64,000 bases of DNA from Noviherbaspirillum saxi (GCF_003591035.1 NZ_QYUO01000001.1:868001-932000); one strand, 5' to 3'; shown: positions 47,094-57,239, counted from the first letter of the stretch. Notes: a model not told the origin generated them from the letters alone. Numbers and translations are program-made.

Positions 47094-47516
47094 TTATTGT
47101 TTCTCTTTGGCGTCGGTCACGAAACCCATCTTGGTCATGCCGTTGTTCTGTGCGGTGGCCATGACTTGCGCAATGATTTCGTACCGTGTGGATTTGTCGG
47201 CGCGCAGCTGCAGGTCGGGTTGCGGCTGCTTCTTTGCTGCGACAGCCAGCCGGTTGCCGAGTTCCTGCTGCTCGATCGGGTCGTTGTTCCAGAAAATCGT
47301 GCCCTCGCCATTGATGGACAGTGAAATGGTTTCCGGTTTTTCCGGCGAGGCCGCCGATTGCGCATTGGGCAAATCGAGCTTGATTGCGTGGGTAAACAGC
47401 GGCGCGCTGATAATGAAAATCACCAGCAGCACCAGCATCACGTCCACCATCGGCGTGACATTGATATCCGCCATCGGTGCCTGCTTCTTGTCGTCGTTGA
47501 ATCCGCCGAATGCCAT
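47094..47516 (-). CDS. exbD: Biopolymer transport protein ExbD
   Basis: This 140-residue subunit of the TonB proton motor has one N-terminal membrane helix bearing the essential Asp (MADINVTPMVDVMLVLLVIFIISAPLF). A periplasmic domain follows that ends in LRADKSTRYEIIAQVMATAQNNGMTKMGFVTD. It is located between exbB (22 bases upstream) and a barstar gene (4 bases downstream). Confidence 0.95.
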   Translation of the reverse strand: MAFGGFNDDKKQAPMADINVTPMVDVMLVLLVIFIISAPLFTHAIKLDLPNAQSAASPEKPETISLSINGEGTIFWNNDPIEQQELGNRLAVAAKKQPQPDLQLRADKSTRYEIIAQVMATAQNNGMTKMGFVTDAKEKQ

Positions 47517-47538
47517 GATGGTCCGCTCCGCTTGTGCT

Positions 47539-48216
47539 TTACTTGCCGACGCGCGCGCCGGTGGTCAGGTAGGCGTGCAGATCGTGTGCGAAGGCGTCGA
47601 GTTCCGCCAGCGTGACGCGATTGACGCGGGTGAATGCGTTATAGGCAAGCACCGCGGGAATGGCCACCACCAGCCCGAGCGCCGTCATGATGAGCGCTTC
47701 GCCCACCGGCCCGGCCACCTTGTCGATCTGTACCGTGCCCGCAGTCGATACCGCAACCAGCGCATGGTAGATGCCCCATACCGTACCGAACAGGCCGACG
47801 AAGGGAGCGGTGGAGCCTACCGATGCCAGCAAGGTCAATCCGCTTTCCAGCCGCGAGGAAACGCGGTTGATTTCCTGGCGCAGGGTGCGTGTGATCAATT
47901 CTCCCGGGTCGACATTCGCATTGAGCGAGCCTGCCTGAGCGGTGACATTGGCCGCTTCGGCGCTTTGCACGGCCAACGGCGCATACACTTGTTCGCTGTC
48001 GGCGTTCTTGACGATGGCGATGGCGTCGGTGAGCGTCGGCGCTTTCCAGAAGCCGTCGAGCGCGCCCGCGCTTCTGCGGATCCGCCATGAGCTCCAGGCC
48101 TTGGAAAAAATGTAATACCAGCTGACGACGGACATCAGCAACAGCAGGTATGCCACCGAATGCGTGACTGCATCGCCTTGGGCCCAGTAATGCGCGAATC
48201 CGAGTGTTTCGTTCAT
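47539..48216 (-). CDS. exbB: Proton channel subunit ExbB
   Basis: This 225-residue MotA/TolQ/ExbB-type membrane protein has three helices, with the conserved GSTAPFVGLFGTVWGIYHALVAVS and GPVGEALIMTALGLVVAIPAVLAYNAF. It forms the pentameric channel of the TonB motor, which would energise receptors such as the one at 8419-10440. It follows tonB by 19 bases and precedes exbD by 22. Confidence 0.95.
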   Translation of the reverse strand: MNETLGFAHYWAQGDAVTHSVAYLLLLMSVVSWYYIFSKAWSSWRIRRSAGALDGFWKAPTLTDAIAIVKNADSEQVYAPLAVQSAEAANVTAQAGSLNANVDPGELITRTLRQEINRVSSRLESGLTLLASVGSTAPFVGLFGTVWGIYHALVAVSTAGTVQIDKVAGPVGEALIMTALGLVVAIPAVLAYNAFTRVNRVTLAELDAFAHDLHAYLTTGARVGK

Positions 48217-48235
48217 GGTGATCGTGAAATGTAAA

Positions 48236-48934
48236 TTAGTTTTGCAGTTTAAACGGAATAGGAATCAGAAACCATTCACTGACCGGCTTGCCGTCGCTGG
48301 TTGCCGGTTCGAAGCGCCATGATTGGACCGCGTTTTTCGCCGACTGGTCGAGCAGCGGCGACCCGCTGGAAGTCCGGATTTCGACCGTGCCCGCATTGCC
48401 GTCGGCCTGCACGAATACGCGCAGTAACACGGTGCCTTCCTCTTCCATCTGGCGCGACATCCTTGGATATTCGGGCTTGCGGTTGCTTGCCGCATAACGG
48501 GCGGGAATCGATACCGGTGTTTTTGCGACAGGAGCAGGCGCCGGAGCTGGCGGCGCCGGTGGGGCCTGCACAACGGTGGTGTTCGATGGTGTCGGCTTGG
48601 CGTCGAATGACACTTCCGGTGTTTGAGCACGCGGTGCGGGCGTTTCTTTCGGTACCGGTTTGGGTGTCTGTTTGCGTTCGATGCGCGGCCTGGGCTCGGG
48701 TGGCGGCTTGACCGGCGGCTGTGCTGGCGGTTCGGGTAGCGGTTCGGGTGGCGGGGGTGGGGCAGGCGCCACCGGCAACGGTGCCGGCGGCGTCGGTTCC
48801 AGCAACGCCACTTCCATGGGTTTGGGCGGCGTGTCAGGCTTTTTCTTTCCAGTCAGTCCGGGCAGTACAATGCCTATCAACGCCGTATGCAGCAACAGGG
48901 CGGCGATAGCGGGAATGACCGATGCCGATCGCAT
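48236..48934 (-). CDS. tonB: Energy transducer TonB
   Basis: This inner-membrane-anchored protein carries proton-motive energy to outer-membrane receptors. With the start at 48934 it has 232 residues: one N-terminal helix (SVIPAIAALLLHTALIGIVLPGL), a long Pro-rich spacer (about 35-120) with PEPRPRIERKQTPKPVPKE, and a C-terminal TonB domain (KPEYPRMSRQMEEEGTVLLRVFVQADG, SAKNAVQSWRFEPA). The 42 codons open upstream overlap dapB and are arginine/cysteine-rich, so they were excluded. It heads tonB-exbB-exbD. Confidence 0.93.
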   Translation of the reverse strand: MRSASVIPAIAALLLHTALIGIVLPGLTGKKKPDTPPKPMEVALLEPTPPAPLPVAPAPPPPPEPLPEPPAQPPVKPPPEPRPRIERKQTPKPVPKETPAPRAQTPEVSFDAKPTPSNTTVVQAPPAPPAPAPAPVAKTPVSIPARYAASNRKPEYPRMSRQMEEEGTVLLRVFVQADGNAGTVEIRTSSGSPLLDQSAKNAVQSWRFEPATSDGKPVSEWFLIPIPFKLQN

Positions 48935-48974
48935 GCGGGTTCCGGTGTTCGTCCGCCGTGTTGTCAGTGTCCGC

Positions 48975-49778
48975 TTACAGTCCGAGCACGGCCTGCATAT
49001 CGTACAGGCCGGTCTTCTTGTCCGCCAGGAAGCGCGCGGCGCGCAAACTGCCCTGCGCATAGCTCATGCGGCTGGACGACTTGTGCGAAATCTCGATACG
49101 CTCGCCGATGCCGGCAAAAAGCACGGTATGGTCGCCGACGATGTCGCCGCCGCGGATGGTGGCAAAACCGATCGAAGAAGGATCGCGTTCGCCGGTCACG
49201 CCTTCGCGCGCATAGACGGCCACATCCTTCAGATCGCGGCCGATCGATTCGGCGATGACTTCGCCCATCTTCAATGCCGTGCCGGAGGGCGCATCGACTT
49301 TGTGGCGGTGATGCGCTTCGATGATTTCGATGTCGTAGCCGTGTGAAAAGTTTTTTGCCGCCATCTGCAGCAGTTTCATCGTCACGTTGACGCCGACACT
49401 CATGTTGGGTGCAAACACGATGGCGGTCTTTTCGGCGGCAGCGGCAATCGCCGCTTTTCCGGCGTCGTCGAAGCCTGTCGTGCCGATGATCACCTTGATG
49501 CCGTGCGCTGCGCAGTACTCCAGATGTTTCAGTGTGCCTTCAGGGCGAGTGAAGTCGATCAGGAATTCCGCATTTGCAAGCCCGGCAGCCAGTTCGGATT
49601 CGATCGCAACATTGGCCGGCTTGCCGAGAAATGCCGCGGCATCGGTGCCGATGCTGGGCGATCCAGGCACGTCGAGTGCTCCGGCCAGCACCGCATCGTC
49701 GGCATTTTGCACGGTTTCAATCAGCATGCGGCCCATGCGGCCAGATGCACCTGCGATGGCAATTTTCAATTGACTCAT
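48975..49778 (-). CDS. dapB: 4-hydroxy-tetrahydrodipicolinate reductase
   Basis: This NAD(P)H-dependent enzyme belongs to the lysine/diaminopimelate pathway. The 267 residues contain the nucleotide loop [16 protein letters not shown], the motif VIIGTTGF and the active-site segment [26 protein letters not shown]. It is 40 bases upstream of tonB and 12 downstream of bamE, all on the minus strand. Confidence 0.96.
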   Translation of the reverse strand: MSQLKIAIAGASGRMGRMLIETVQNADDAVLAGALDVPGSPSIGTDAAAFLGKPANVAIESELAAGLANAEFLIDFTRPEGTLKHLEYCAAHGIKVIIGTTGFDDAGKAAIAAAAEKTAIVFAPNMSVGVNVTMKLLQMAAKNFSHGYDIEIIEAHHRHKVDAPSGTALKMGEVIAESIGRDLKDVAVYAREGVTGERDPSSIGFATIRGGDIVGDHTVLFAGIGERIEISHKSSSRMSYAQGSLRAARFLADKKTGLYDMQAVLGL

Positions 49779-49790
49779 GATGGCTAGAAA

Positions 49791-50357
49791 TTATTTGGCC
49801 GGTTTAGAGCCGGCGATGAATGCAAGATATTCCTGCTCGGTGGGCAGGGTGCCGCCGTCGATGCTGGCCAGGCGGTTATCCTTGAAAAATACCGAGACGC
49901 GGCTGGACAGCACTTCGCCTGTGCGCTTCTTGAGACGGAAGACATAATCCCAGCGGTCGGCATGGAAAATATCGGTCAGCAGTGGCGTGCCGAGTACGAA
50001 ACGGACCTGCTCGCGTGTGACGCCTTCAGGACGCTGCATGCCTTCCTTCAACTGGGCGACCATTTCGCGGGAAACAAAATTGCCTTGCTGGATATCGACC
50101 CGATAAGGGGAAAAGACGCCGAGAAAGCGTTGCACGCCGGTCGGTCCGGTGGAGGTGACGCCGCTTGTCGGCGTGTTCGTTGCAGTGGCGGCTTGTGCAG
50201 ATGCGGCTTCAACCGGTTTTCCCGCTGCTGCGGGCACCGCCGGTTCTTCCATCAACGGATTTTTCGATGCACATCCTGCCAGGCACATTGCAAGCGCCAA
50301 GCCTGCCACGCCGCTAACCGACGGTGTACGATCCAGTAAAGCAAACAACATTCGCAT
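49791..50357 (-). CDS. bamE: Outer-membrane assembly lipoprotein BamE
   Basis: This component of the BAM complex stabilises BamD and helps insert outer-membrane proteins. The 188-residue form has lipobox LAGC (Cys29). The BamE/SmpA domain is [57 protein letters not shown] (with a short insertion before TREQ). An Ala/Thr/Pro-rich linker (about 33-70) follows the lipid anchor. The longer open frame was rejected because the signal starts at 50357 or 50351. It is divergent from fur, as in many betaproteobacteria. Confidence 0.93.
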   Translation of the reverse strand: MRMLFALLDRTPSVSGVAGLALAMCLAGCASKNPLMEEPAVPAAAGKPVEAASAQAATATNTPTSGVTSTGPTGVQRFLGVFSPYRVDIQQGNFVSREMVAQLKEGMQRPEGVTREQVRFVLGTPLLTDIFHADRWDYVFRLKKRTGEVLSSRVSVFFKDNRLASIDGGTLPTEQEYLAFIAGSKPAK

Positions 50358-50373
50358 AGTGGGTCTCAATTCA

Positions 50374-50403
50374 TTGAGCAATTGGGCCAAAACGCTATAT
50401 GAT
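50374..50403 (+). promoter_or_regulatory. Predicted sigma70 promoter of fur
   Basis: TTGAGC and TATGAT are separated by 18 bases, and the -10 ends 30 bases before the fur ATG. No convincing Fur box was seen over it. Confidence 0.45.
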
Positions 50404-50433
50404 AAAGCAGATAACCAGATTCCGACTAACAAC

Positions 50434-50865
50434 ATGCCTAGCAATCCTTCCGAACTGAAAGCCAGCGGACTCAAAGCAACCCTTCCGCGGCTCAAGATCC
50501 TTGATATTTTCCAGAACAGCTCTGTACGGCATCTGAGTGCCGAAGATGTGTACAAAATTTTGCTTACTGAAAATATGGATGTTGGTTTGGCAACGGTATA
50601 CCGGGTCTTGACCCAGTTCGAGCAAGCCGGCCTGCTGCACCGTAATCATTTCGAAACCGGAAAAGCGGTCTTTGAATTGAACCAGGGTTCGCATCACGAC
50701 CATCTGGTTTGTCTCGATTGCGGCCGCGTCGAAGAATTTTTTGACGCTGAAATCGAAAAACGCCAGCAAAGCGTTGCGAACGAGCGCGGCTTCCAGATTG
50801 CCGAACATGCGTTGGCGCTTTACGGTCATTGCACCAAGACCGATTGTCCGCATCGGAATCGATAG
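50434..50865 (+). CDS. fur: Ferric uptake regulator Fur
   Basis: This 143-residue iron-sensing repressor has an N-terminal winged helix ([55 protein letters not shown]). The metal/dimer domain contains [19 protein letters not shown] and the second cysteine pair [11 protein letters not shown]. The start at 50434 gives the standard length; the frame is open far upstream over the bamE gene. It probably controls iron genes such as TonB receptors. It is followed closely by a PilZ gene. Confidence 0.95.
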   Translation: MPSNPSELKASGLKATLPRLKILDIFQNSSVRHLSAEDVYKILLTENMDVGLATVYRVLTQFEQAGLLHRNHFETGKAVFELNQGSHHDHLVCLDCGRVEEFFDAEIEKRQQSVANERGFQIAEHALALYGHCTKTDCPHRNR

Positions 50866-50897
50866 GCATAGCGGTCGATGATCTCTTTGCCGCGCGT

Positions 50898-51224
50898 ATG
50901 ACTATCGACACCAGAAGCTTCCCGCGCAAGATCATGCGCTGTCAGGCGATTGTCGTGATTCCGGGTGTGACGCCGATAAGTGCCCGCACGCTGGACATTT
51001 CACTCGGCGGCGTGAGTATTGTCATCGCCGAACAATTACGCGTCGGTCAGGAATGCAAGGTGGGATTCGAAGCGCCGCTGAATGGCAAAACCGTCAGGGT
51101 GATGGGCGCCGCGAAAGTGGTCTACAGCATACTGAGCGGCGCAGACGGCTTTCGGGTCGGCATGCAGTTTCTCAAGCTGGATCCCGCCAATCACAAGACG
51201 GTTGCCGAGCTGATGATGGGGTGA
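50898..51224 (+). CDS. PilZ-domain protein (predicted c-di-GMP receptor)
   Basis: This 108-residue single PilZ domain has the RxxxR switch RKIMR near the N-terminus and the second motif DISLGGVSIVI, which match the c-di-GMP-binding consensus RxxxR...(D/N)xSxxG. The remainder forms the beta-barrel (GFEAPLNGKTVRVMGAAKVVYSILSGADGFRVGMQFLKL). The start at 50898 was chosen because family members begin just before the RxxxR motif. It lies 32 bases after fur on the same strand, which may link iron status with c-di-GMP output. Confidence 0.85.
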   Translation: MTIDTRSFPRKIMRCQAIVVIPGVTPISARTLDISLGGVSIVIAEQLRVGQECKVGFEAPLNGKTVRVMGAAKVVYSILSGADGFRVGMQFLKLDPANHKTVAELMMG

Positions 51225-51269
51225 GGCCGGCATGCTGTGACGCAAATTGCGCGCGGCCAGCCGGAGGGT

Positions 51270-52292
51270 TCAGGTATGGCTGAGCGCGTTGGACAGCAGT
51301 TTCGCAGTGATATCGACAATCGGGATCACGCGCTCATAAGCCATGCGTGTCGGACCGATCACGCCAAGCGTACCTACAATCTTGCCATTGACTTCATAGG
51401 GTGCGGTGACCACGCTCATTTCATCGACAGGCAAGAGTTGTGAATCGCCGCCGATGAAAATCTGCACGCCGGCTGCTTTGCTGGAGACGTCGAGCAATTG
51501 CATCAGGCTGGTCTTTTGTTCGAACAGGTCGAACAGCTTGCGCAGCGAAGTCATGTTCGACGCCAGGTCGGTCACGCTGAGCAGGTTGCGCTCGCCGGAA
51601 ATCACCATATCCTCGCCGCCCTCGGCCATGGCATCGCTGCCGGCCTCGACCGCCGCCTGCATCAGGCGCGTCATGTCATCGCGCAGCTGACGCAATTCTC
51701 CCTGCAGGCGAGTGCGAATTTCATCGAAACCCAGACCGGCGTAATGCTGGTTGATGTAATTGGCCGCCTGGATCAGCTGCGACGGCGTGTAATCGACGTC
51801 GGTCAGCAGCAATCTGTTCTGTACCTCGCCATTGGGAGCGACGATCACCAGCAGGATGCGCTTTTCCGACAGGCGCAGGAATTCAATCTGCTGGAAGATC
51901 GACTCGTGGCGCGGCGTCATGACCACGCCGGCAAATTGCGATAGCGACGACAGGATCTGCGCTGCATTGGAAATGATTTTTTGCGGCGACTTCAACTGCA
52001 GTCGCAGCTGCATCTTTGCTTCGACGGTCAATTCATCGATCGACTGCACGGTCAGAAGCGTATCGACAAATACCCGGTAACCACGCGGAGTCGGAATGCG
52101 TCCGGCCGACGTATGGGGGCTGGAGACGAATCCCATTTCCTCCAGGTCCGCCATGATGTTGCGAATGGTCGCGGGCGACAATTCAAGCCCGGAAATCTTG
52201 GAAAGCGCACGTGAACCGACTGGCTGCCCATCGGCGATATATCGTTCTACCAATGCTTTCAGCAAAGTTTGTGCGCGAGTATCGAGTTGCAT
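51270..52292 (-). CDS. hrcA: Heat-inducible repressor HrcA
   Basis: This repressor of CIRCE-controlled chaperone genes is kept active by GroEL. The 340 residues start with a winged helix ([75 protein letters not shown]), which is diagnostic. The C-terminal part has [26 protein letters not shown]. No CIRCE element was seen near the grpE-dnaK-dnaJ genes in this window; its targets (probably groESL) lie elsewhere. Confidence 0.95.
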   Translation of the reverse strand: MQLDTRAQTLLKALVERYIADGQPVGSRALSKISGLELSPATIRNIMADLEEMGFVSSPHTSAGRIPTPRGYRVFVDTLLTVQSIDELTVEAKMQLRLQLKSPQKIISNAAQILSSLSQFAGVVMTPRHESIFQQIEFLRLSEKRILLVIVAPNGEVQNRLLLTDVDYTPSQLIQAANYINQHYAGLGFDEIRTRLQGELRQLRDDMTRLMQAAVEAGSDAMAEGGEDMVISGERNLLSVTDLASNMTSLRKLFDLFEQKTSLMQLLDVSSKAAGVQIFIGGDSQLLPVDEMSVVTAPYEVNGKIVGTLGVIGPTRMAYERVIPIVDITAKLLSNALSHT

Positions 52293-52391
52293 ACAGTTAT
52301 TCTATGCGATGCAAGGCGGCAGGTGCCACCTTCTGTTGCCATCCAACGCCATAAAAAACTTGATTGTTATCAGAGTTTTACCGTTCCGGCT

Positions 52392-53093
52392 TTACTGGTT
52401 GTTACGCAGCCAGTCTTCCAATTCGAACAAGTCCGCGCAGATTGCATCCGGTGTAACGCCATCCGGCAGGGTGCGAACCGGTTCAAGTTCCCTGCGGTTC
52501 ATCCAGGCGGCACGCAATCCGGCTTTTTGCGCGCCATCCACATCGAGCCAGGGATCGTCACCTACATAGATTGCTTCTTGTGGCTCTACTTTCAAGGCCT
52601 CGCAAGCGGCATGGAATATTGCGGCGTCCGGTTTCGCGCAGCCAAAACTGTGCGCCGCCACGGTGGCGTCGAACAGATGAGCAATACCGATCGCATGCAG
52701 ATCGGACACACCGTTCGATACCGACGCCAGCGCGTAACGATGCCGCAGGCTGGTCAGCGACGGGGCGACATCGGCAAACAGCGGAACTTCGTTGCGGGCG
52801 CGGGAAAACACATGCATTGCCTGATCGACCATGCCCGGGTCCTCGCCGGCTGCAGTAAAGGCTTCTATCAGTACTGCATGCCGCAGCGCGCGCAGATCGA
52901 GCTGGTACACCGGATCGCTGTCCATCAAGGCTTGGCGCCGCGCGCGCATGCCGTCGATTGAAACGCGGTCGGCGACGCTGGGCACATGGGTTCTCAGCCA
53001 TTCGAACAGCAGGTTTTCCGCGCGCTTGATGACCGGAACGATGGGCCACAAGGTATCGTCCAGGTCAAACAGCACGGCTTTGATTGTTGACAT
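52392..53093 (-). CDS. HAD-superfamily hydrolase
   Basis: This 233-residue phosphatase-like enzyme has motif I FDLDDTLWPIVP (both aspartates), a helical cap (about 20-95), motif II SVSNG and motif III/IV KPDAAIFHAACEALKVEPQEAIYVGDDPWLDVDGAQKAGL. The pattern fits the YjjG/haloacid-dehalogenase-like type I subfamily; the substrate is unknown. It lies upstream of hrcA on the same strand and is divergent from nadK. Confidence 0.9.
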   Translation of the reverse strand: MSTIKAVLFDLDDTLWPIVPVIKRAENLLFEWLRTHVPSVADRVSIDGMRARRQALMDSDPVYQLDLRALRHAVLIEAFTAAGEDPGMVDQAMHVFSRARNEVPLFADVAPSLTSLRHRYALASVSNGVSDLHAIGIAHLFDATVAAHSFGCAKPDAAIFHAACEALKVEPQEAIYVGDDPWLDVDGAQKAGLRAAWMNRRELEPVRTLPDGVTPDAICADLFELEDWLRNNQ

Positions 53094-53186
53094 ATCGGGT
53101 CCAGGGATCGGTTTCAGAGAGAATTCATGACTGCGCTAACACTCGCTTCCTGTAACAGGTACTGAAATTATGGTCTAATCTCCAGC

Positions 53187-54104
53187 ATGTTGCCTGCCAC
53201 GCCACCCTCCCGACCGCTTGCTTTCCAGACCATTGCCGTCATCGGCAAGTATATGGCTGCCGGCATTGAACAATCGCTCTCCGACATCGCCGCTTTCCTT
53301 TTGGAAAAGGGGCATAAGGTTGTGCTTGAAGCCGAGACCGCCCGCAACGTCGATTTGCCGGGCGTCGAATCGATGACGCCGCAGGAAATCGGCCAGCATG
53401 CCGACGTCGCAATCGTTGTCGGCGGCGACGGAACCATGCTGGGCATTGCCCGCCAACTCGCACCTTATCAGGTGCCGCTGATCGGCATCAACCAGGGCCG
53501 CCTCGGTTTCATGACCGATATCTCGCAAGACAGCATGATCGCTGTCCTGACCGAAATGTTGCGCGGCAATCTGGAGTCCGAGCAGCGAACGCTGCTTGAA
53601 GGTACGGTATTGCGTGACGGACAAGCGATTTTTCATGCATTGGCGTTCAACGACGTCGTGGTGTCGCGCGGTCCGACCACCGGCATGGCGGAACTCAAAG
53701 TCGAAGTGGACGGGCGCTTCATGTACAACCAGCGCTCCGACGGTCTGATTATCTCCACGCCCACCGGTTCCACCGCCTATGCATTGTCCGCGGGCGGGCC
53801 GCTGCTGCATCCCAGTCTGTCCGGCATTTCCCTGGTGCCGATTGCGCCGCATGCCTTGTCCAACCGGCCTATCGTGGTGCCCGATTCCAGCAATATCGTG
53901 ATCGAAATCATGGGTGGCCGGGATATCAGCGTCAATTTCGACATGCAGTCGCTGGCAAGCCTGCAACATCACGACCGTATTGTGGTGCGTCGGTCCGCCC
54001 ACACCATTACCTTCCTGCATCCGCAGGGCTGGAGCTATTACGATACCCTGCGTGAAAAGCTGCACTGGAATGAATATCCGTCAGTCACGGGGAAGTTAAA
54101 ATAG
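53187..54104 (+). CDS. nadK: NAD kinase
   Basis: This enzyme phosphorylates NAD+ to NADP+. The 305 residues contain the [11 protein letters not shown] catalytic loop (about residues 75-85), the NAD-site segment [25 protein letters not shown] and [20 protein letters not shown]. No good Shine-Dalgarno sequence precedes the ATG, and a TCTAAT hexamer ends eight bases before it. It is the first gene of a nadK-recN-hemH series on the plus strand. Confidence 0.95.
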   Translation: MLPATPPSRPLAFQTIAVIGKYMAAGIEQSLSDIAAFLLEKGHKVVLEAETARNVDLPGVESMTPQEIGQHADVAIVVGGDGTMLGIARQLAPYQVPLIGINQGRLGFMTDISQDSMIAVLTEMLRGNLESEQRTLLEGTVLRDGQAIFHALAFNDVVVSRGPTTGMAELKVEVDGRFMYNQRSDGLIISTPTGSTAYALSAGGPLLHPSLSGISLVPIAPHALSNRPIVVPDSSNIVIEIMGGRDISVNFDMQSLASLQHHDRIVVRRSAHTITFLHPQGWSYYDTLREKLHWNEYPSVTGKLK

Positions 54105-54205
54105 CGGCCTTGCATCCGATCACCATGGCAAACAGGGAGGGCGCTGCAACCTCAGGTCGCAGCAGCTGCCCGATGCGCCATGATTTATACGATTGAAATA
54201 AAAAC

Positions 54206-55855
54206 ATGTTGCGCACACTTTCGATACGCGATTTTGTCATTGTCGATTCGATCGAACTGGAATTCGCACCGGGCTTTACCGTGTTTACCGGCGAGACCGG
54301 CGCGGGAAAATCCATCCTGATCGATGCCCTCGCGCTTGCTCTTGGCGGGCGCGGGGACGCCAGCGTCGTGCGCGAAGGTGCGGCCAAGACCGACATCACC
54401 GCCGAGTTCAGTACTGCACCGGAGATCGAGGACTGGTTATCCGAACACGAATTTGGCAATGAAGACGGCGGAGTCCTGATGCGACGGGTGATCGACAATG
54501 CCGGCCGCTCCAGGGCATTCATCAACGGTGTCGTCGCGACTGCCTCGCAACTGCGCGAACTCGGCGAAATGCTGGTCGACATCCATGGTCAGCATGCGCA
54601 CCAGTCGCTGCTCAAGACCGATGCACAGCGCGTGCTGCTGGATAGCCAGGCTGGCTTGCTGGAAGACGCAAAAGCCGTTGCCTTCGCCTACAAATCCTGG
54701 CGCGCGCTGGCCAGACAAAGAGAAGAATTCGAGGCGAATGCAAAGAGTGTGCTGCTGGAGCGAGAACGGCTGGAATGGCAGGTCGGCGAACTGGAAAAGC
54801 TGGCGGTCAAGCCGGGCGAATGGGCCGAAATCAGCACCGAGCACAGCCGGCTGTCGCATGCGGCCAGCCTGATCGAAGGGGCGCAGGAAGCGCTCGATGT
54901 GATATCGGAATCGGATACCGGCCCTATCCTGTCGCAATTATCTTCGCTGGTACTCAAGCTGGGAAAGCTGGCCGATATCGATAATGCGCTCAAACCGGTG
55001 GTCGAAGCGCTTGAGCCTGCACGCATCCAGTTGCAGGAAGCGGTGTATGGACTGAATGACTATCTCGGTCGCGTCGAACTTGATCCCGAGCGCCTGCATG
55101 CGGTTGAGGCCAGGCTGGATGCGATTCACTCCACTGCACGCAAATTCCGTGTCGCACCGGACGATTTGCCGCAGGAATACGACAGCCTCTCGGCCCAGCT
55201 CAGGCAGTTGGCGGATGCAAGCGATCTCGATGCAATGCGGGCACAGGAAGAGAAGCTCAAGGACGCCTACATGAACGTGGCGCAGAAGCTGTCCAAGGCG
55301 CGCGCCAAGGCTGCCAAGGCGCTGGGGCAGGCAGTCAGTGCGGCGATGCAGGACCTGAGCATGGCAGGCGGGCGTTTCGACGTCGCGCTCAATGCCTGCG
55401 AGCCGGCCGCCTATGGGATCGAACAGGTGGAATTTCTGGTGGCGGCGCATGCCGGCACTTCCGCGCGGCCGCTGGCCAAGGTCGCTTCGGGTGGTGAACT
55501 TGCGCGTATCTCGCTCGCCATTTCCGTCATTACCTCCAGCGCCACGGCAACGCCGACCCTCATCTTCGATGAAGTCGACAGTGGCATTGGTGGCGGCGTT
55601 GCCGAAGTGGTGGGGCGCCTGCTCAAGCGCCTGGGGCAGGATCGACAGGTATTGTGCGTTACGCATTTGCCGCAGGTCGCCAGCCAGGCCAACCAGCATT
55701 TTCAGGTCAGCAAGCGCAGCAGTGAAGGCCGGACGATGTCGAACATCGATGCACTGGACGCCAAGACGCGTATCGAAGAAATCGCCCGCATGCTGGGCGG
55801 TATCGAAATCACCGCGACCACGCGCAAGCATGCGCGCGAATTGTTGGCTTCCTGA
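54206..55855 (+). CDS. recN: DNA repair protein RecN
   Basis: This SMC-like ATPase is involved in double-strand break repair. The 549 residues contain Walker A FTGETGAGKSILIDALALALGGRG, a QHAHQSLL segment, a long coiled-coil middle (about 150-360), the ABC signature KVASGGELARISLAI and Walker B TLIFDEVDSGIGGGVAEVVG. The ATG at 54206 gives the family start MLRTLSIRDFVIVDSIELEF. It is 101 bases after nadK and 62 before hemH. Confidence 0.96.
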   Translation: MLRTLSIRDFVIVDSIELEFAPGFTVFTGETGAGKSILIDALALALGGRGDASVVREGAAKTDITAEFSTAPEIEDWLSEHEFGNEDGGVLMRRVIDNAGRSRAFINGVVATASQLRELGEMLVDIHGQHAHQSLLKTDAQRVLLDSQAGLLEDAKAVAFAYKSWRALARQREEFEANAKSVLLERERLEWQVGELEKLAVKPGEWAEISTEHSRLSHAASLIEGAQEALDVISESDTGPILSQLSSLVLKLGKLADIDNALKPVVEALEPARIQLQEAVYGLNDYLGRVELDPERLHAVEARLDAIHSTARKFRVAPDDLPQEYDSLSAQLRQLADASDLDAMRAQEEKLKDAYMNVAQKLSKARAKAAKALGQAVSAAMQDLSMAGGRFDVALNACEPAAYGIEQVEFLVAAHAGTSARPLAKVASGGELARISLAISVITSSATATPTLIFDEVDSGIGGGVAEVVGRLLKRLGQDRQVLCVTHLPQVASQANQHFQVSKRSSEGRTMSNIDALDAKTRIEEIARMLGGIEITATTRKHARELLAS

Positions 55856-55917
55856 GGCTGGGTTCCTGAACCGCCAACCTACATTCCCGATGATTCGACC
55901 GGACTTCAAGGCAAGCA

Positions 55918-57024
55918 ATGCGTCCTAACAAGGAACCTTCTTACAAGCATGGCATGATCGCCAGAACGGCTGTCGTGCTGGTCAACCTCGGCACACCCGA
56001 TGCACCGACGGCGCCAGCCTTGCGGCGCTATCTGAGGCAGTTCCTGTCCGACCCGCGCGTGGTCGAGATCCCCAAAGCGGTCTGGTGGTTCATTCTGAAC
56101 GGCATCGTCCTGCCGTTCCGCTCGTCGAAATCGGCGGCCAAGTATGCTTCGATCTGGACCAAGGAGGGCTCGCCGCTCCGGGTCCACACCGAGAAGCAGG
56201 CCAGCCTCCTGCGCGGTTATCTGGGCGAGCGCGGTCACGACGTACAGGTCGTCCATGCAATGCGTTATGGCCAGCCCGGCTTGCCGGAAGTGCTGGATAA
56301 ATTGAAGGTCGACGGCTGCGACCGCATTCTTGTCCTGCCCGCTTACCCGCAGTATTCCGGCACCACCACCGCTTCCATCTTCGATGCGGTATTCAAGCAT
56401 TACTCGCGTGTGCGCAATGTTCCCGAACTGCGGCTGGTCAAGCATTATCACGACCACGAAGGCTATCTGCTGGCATTGAAAAAGGCGATTCTCACGTATT
56501 GGGATATGCATGGCCGACCCGACAAACTGGTGATGAGCTTTCATGGCGTGCCGAAACGCACGCTGATGCTGGGCGATCCGTATCATTGCGAATGCCACAA
56601 GACGGCACGTCTGCTCGCCGCCCAATTGCAGCTTGGCGCGGAGGAGTATGTGGTGACCTTCCAGTCGCGTTTCGGCAAGGCGGAATGGCTGCAACCGTAT
56701 ACCGCACCGACCTTGAAGGCGCTTGCAAGGGAAGGCAGGCGGCGCGTCGACGTGATTTGTCCAGGCTTTATCAGCGACTGCTTGGAGACGCTGGAAGAAA
56801 TCGCGATGGAAGCGAAGCAAGACTTTCTTACTGCCGGCGGCAAGGAATTCCATTACATCCCTTGCCTGAACGAAGACAATGCCTGGATTTCAGGAATGGC
56901 TGAAATTGCCGAGCAACACATGATCGGATGGCCGACGGTGCTGACCCCACTGATGCGCGATGACCTGCGCAAGGAGGCGGAAGTCTCGCGTCAGCAAGCC
57001 ACAAGTCTTGGCGCGCGCGAATAG
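55918..57024 (+). CDS. hemH: Ferrochelatase
   Basis: This enzyme inserts Fe2+ into protoporphyrin IX, the last step of haem synthesis. The 368 residues include [34 protein letters not shown], the metal-site [22 protein letters not shown] and the signature [25 protein letters not shown]. Haem biosynthesis is represented in this window also by hemJ at 40.4 kb. The 478 bases after it hold a small ORF and the grpE promoter. Confidence 0.96.
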   Translation: MRPNKEPSYKHGMIARTAVVLVNLGTPDAPTAPALRRYLRQFLSDPRVVEIPKAVWWFILNGIVLPFRSSKSAAKYASIWTKEGSPLRVHTEKQASLLRGYLGERGHDVQVVHAMRYGQPGLPEVLDKLKVDGCDRILVLPAYPQYSGTTTASIFDAVFKHYSRVRNVPELRLVKHYHDHEGYLLALKKAILTYWDMHGRPDKLVMSFHGVPKRTLMLGDPYHCECHKTARLLAAQLQLGAEEYVVTFQSRFGKAEWLQPYTAPTLKALAREGRRRVDVICPGFISDCLETLEEIAMEAKQDFLTAGGKEFHYIPCLNEDNAWISGMAEIAEQHMIGWPTVLTPLMRDDLRKEAEVSRQQATSLGARE

Positions 57025-57146
57025 GTAGGAATAGGTAAAGAGAAAACGGCGCCAAATGACGGCAAAGGTCGACGGCCCGCACTGTCTGAAGCGATTCAAT
57101 CAACAAGCGGCCAAGCGATAATGCAGCACTGCTGCGGGTGCCCGGC

Positions 57147-57239
57147 TTACAAAAGCGGCATCAGATCCGTACTGCAAATCCAGGCAGTCGCGAGCAGGAC
57201 ATAGGCGACGATAGACAGCGAAATAAGTGGAAGTTTCAT
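57147..57239 (-). CDS. Possible 30-residue membrane peptide
   Basis: A short ORF on the minus strand begins MKLPLISLSIVAYVLLATAW and ends DLMPLL. It is almost entirely one hydrophobic helix with a positive N-terminus, typical of real small membrane proteins. AGAG lies four to seven bases before the ATG and a GCGGCC/GGCCGC hairpin stands 20 bases upstream. It is in the gap between hemH and grpE, opposite in strand to both. Coding status is inference from this shape only. Confidence 0.4.
   Translation of the reverse strand: MKLPLISLSIVAYVLLATAWICSTDLMPLL

Noticed and set aside
50358..50433. Fur box in the fur promoter
   Set aside because: The gap contains only weak GATAAT-like triplets; no 19-bp site good enough to claim autoregulation.
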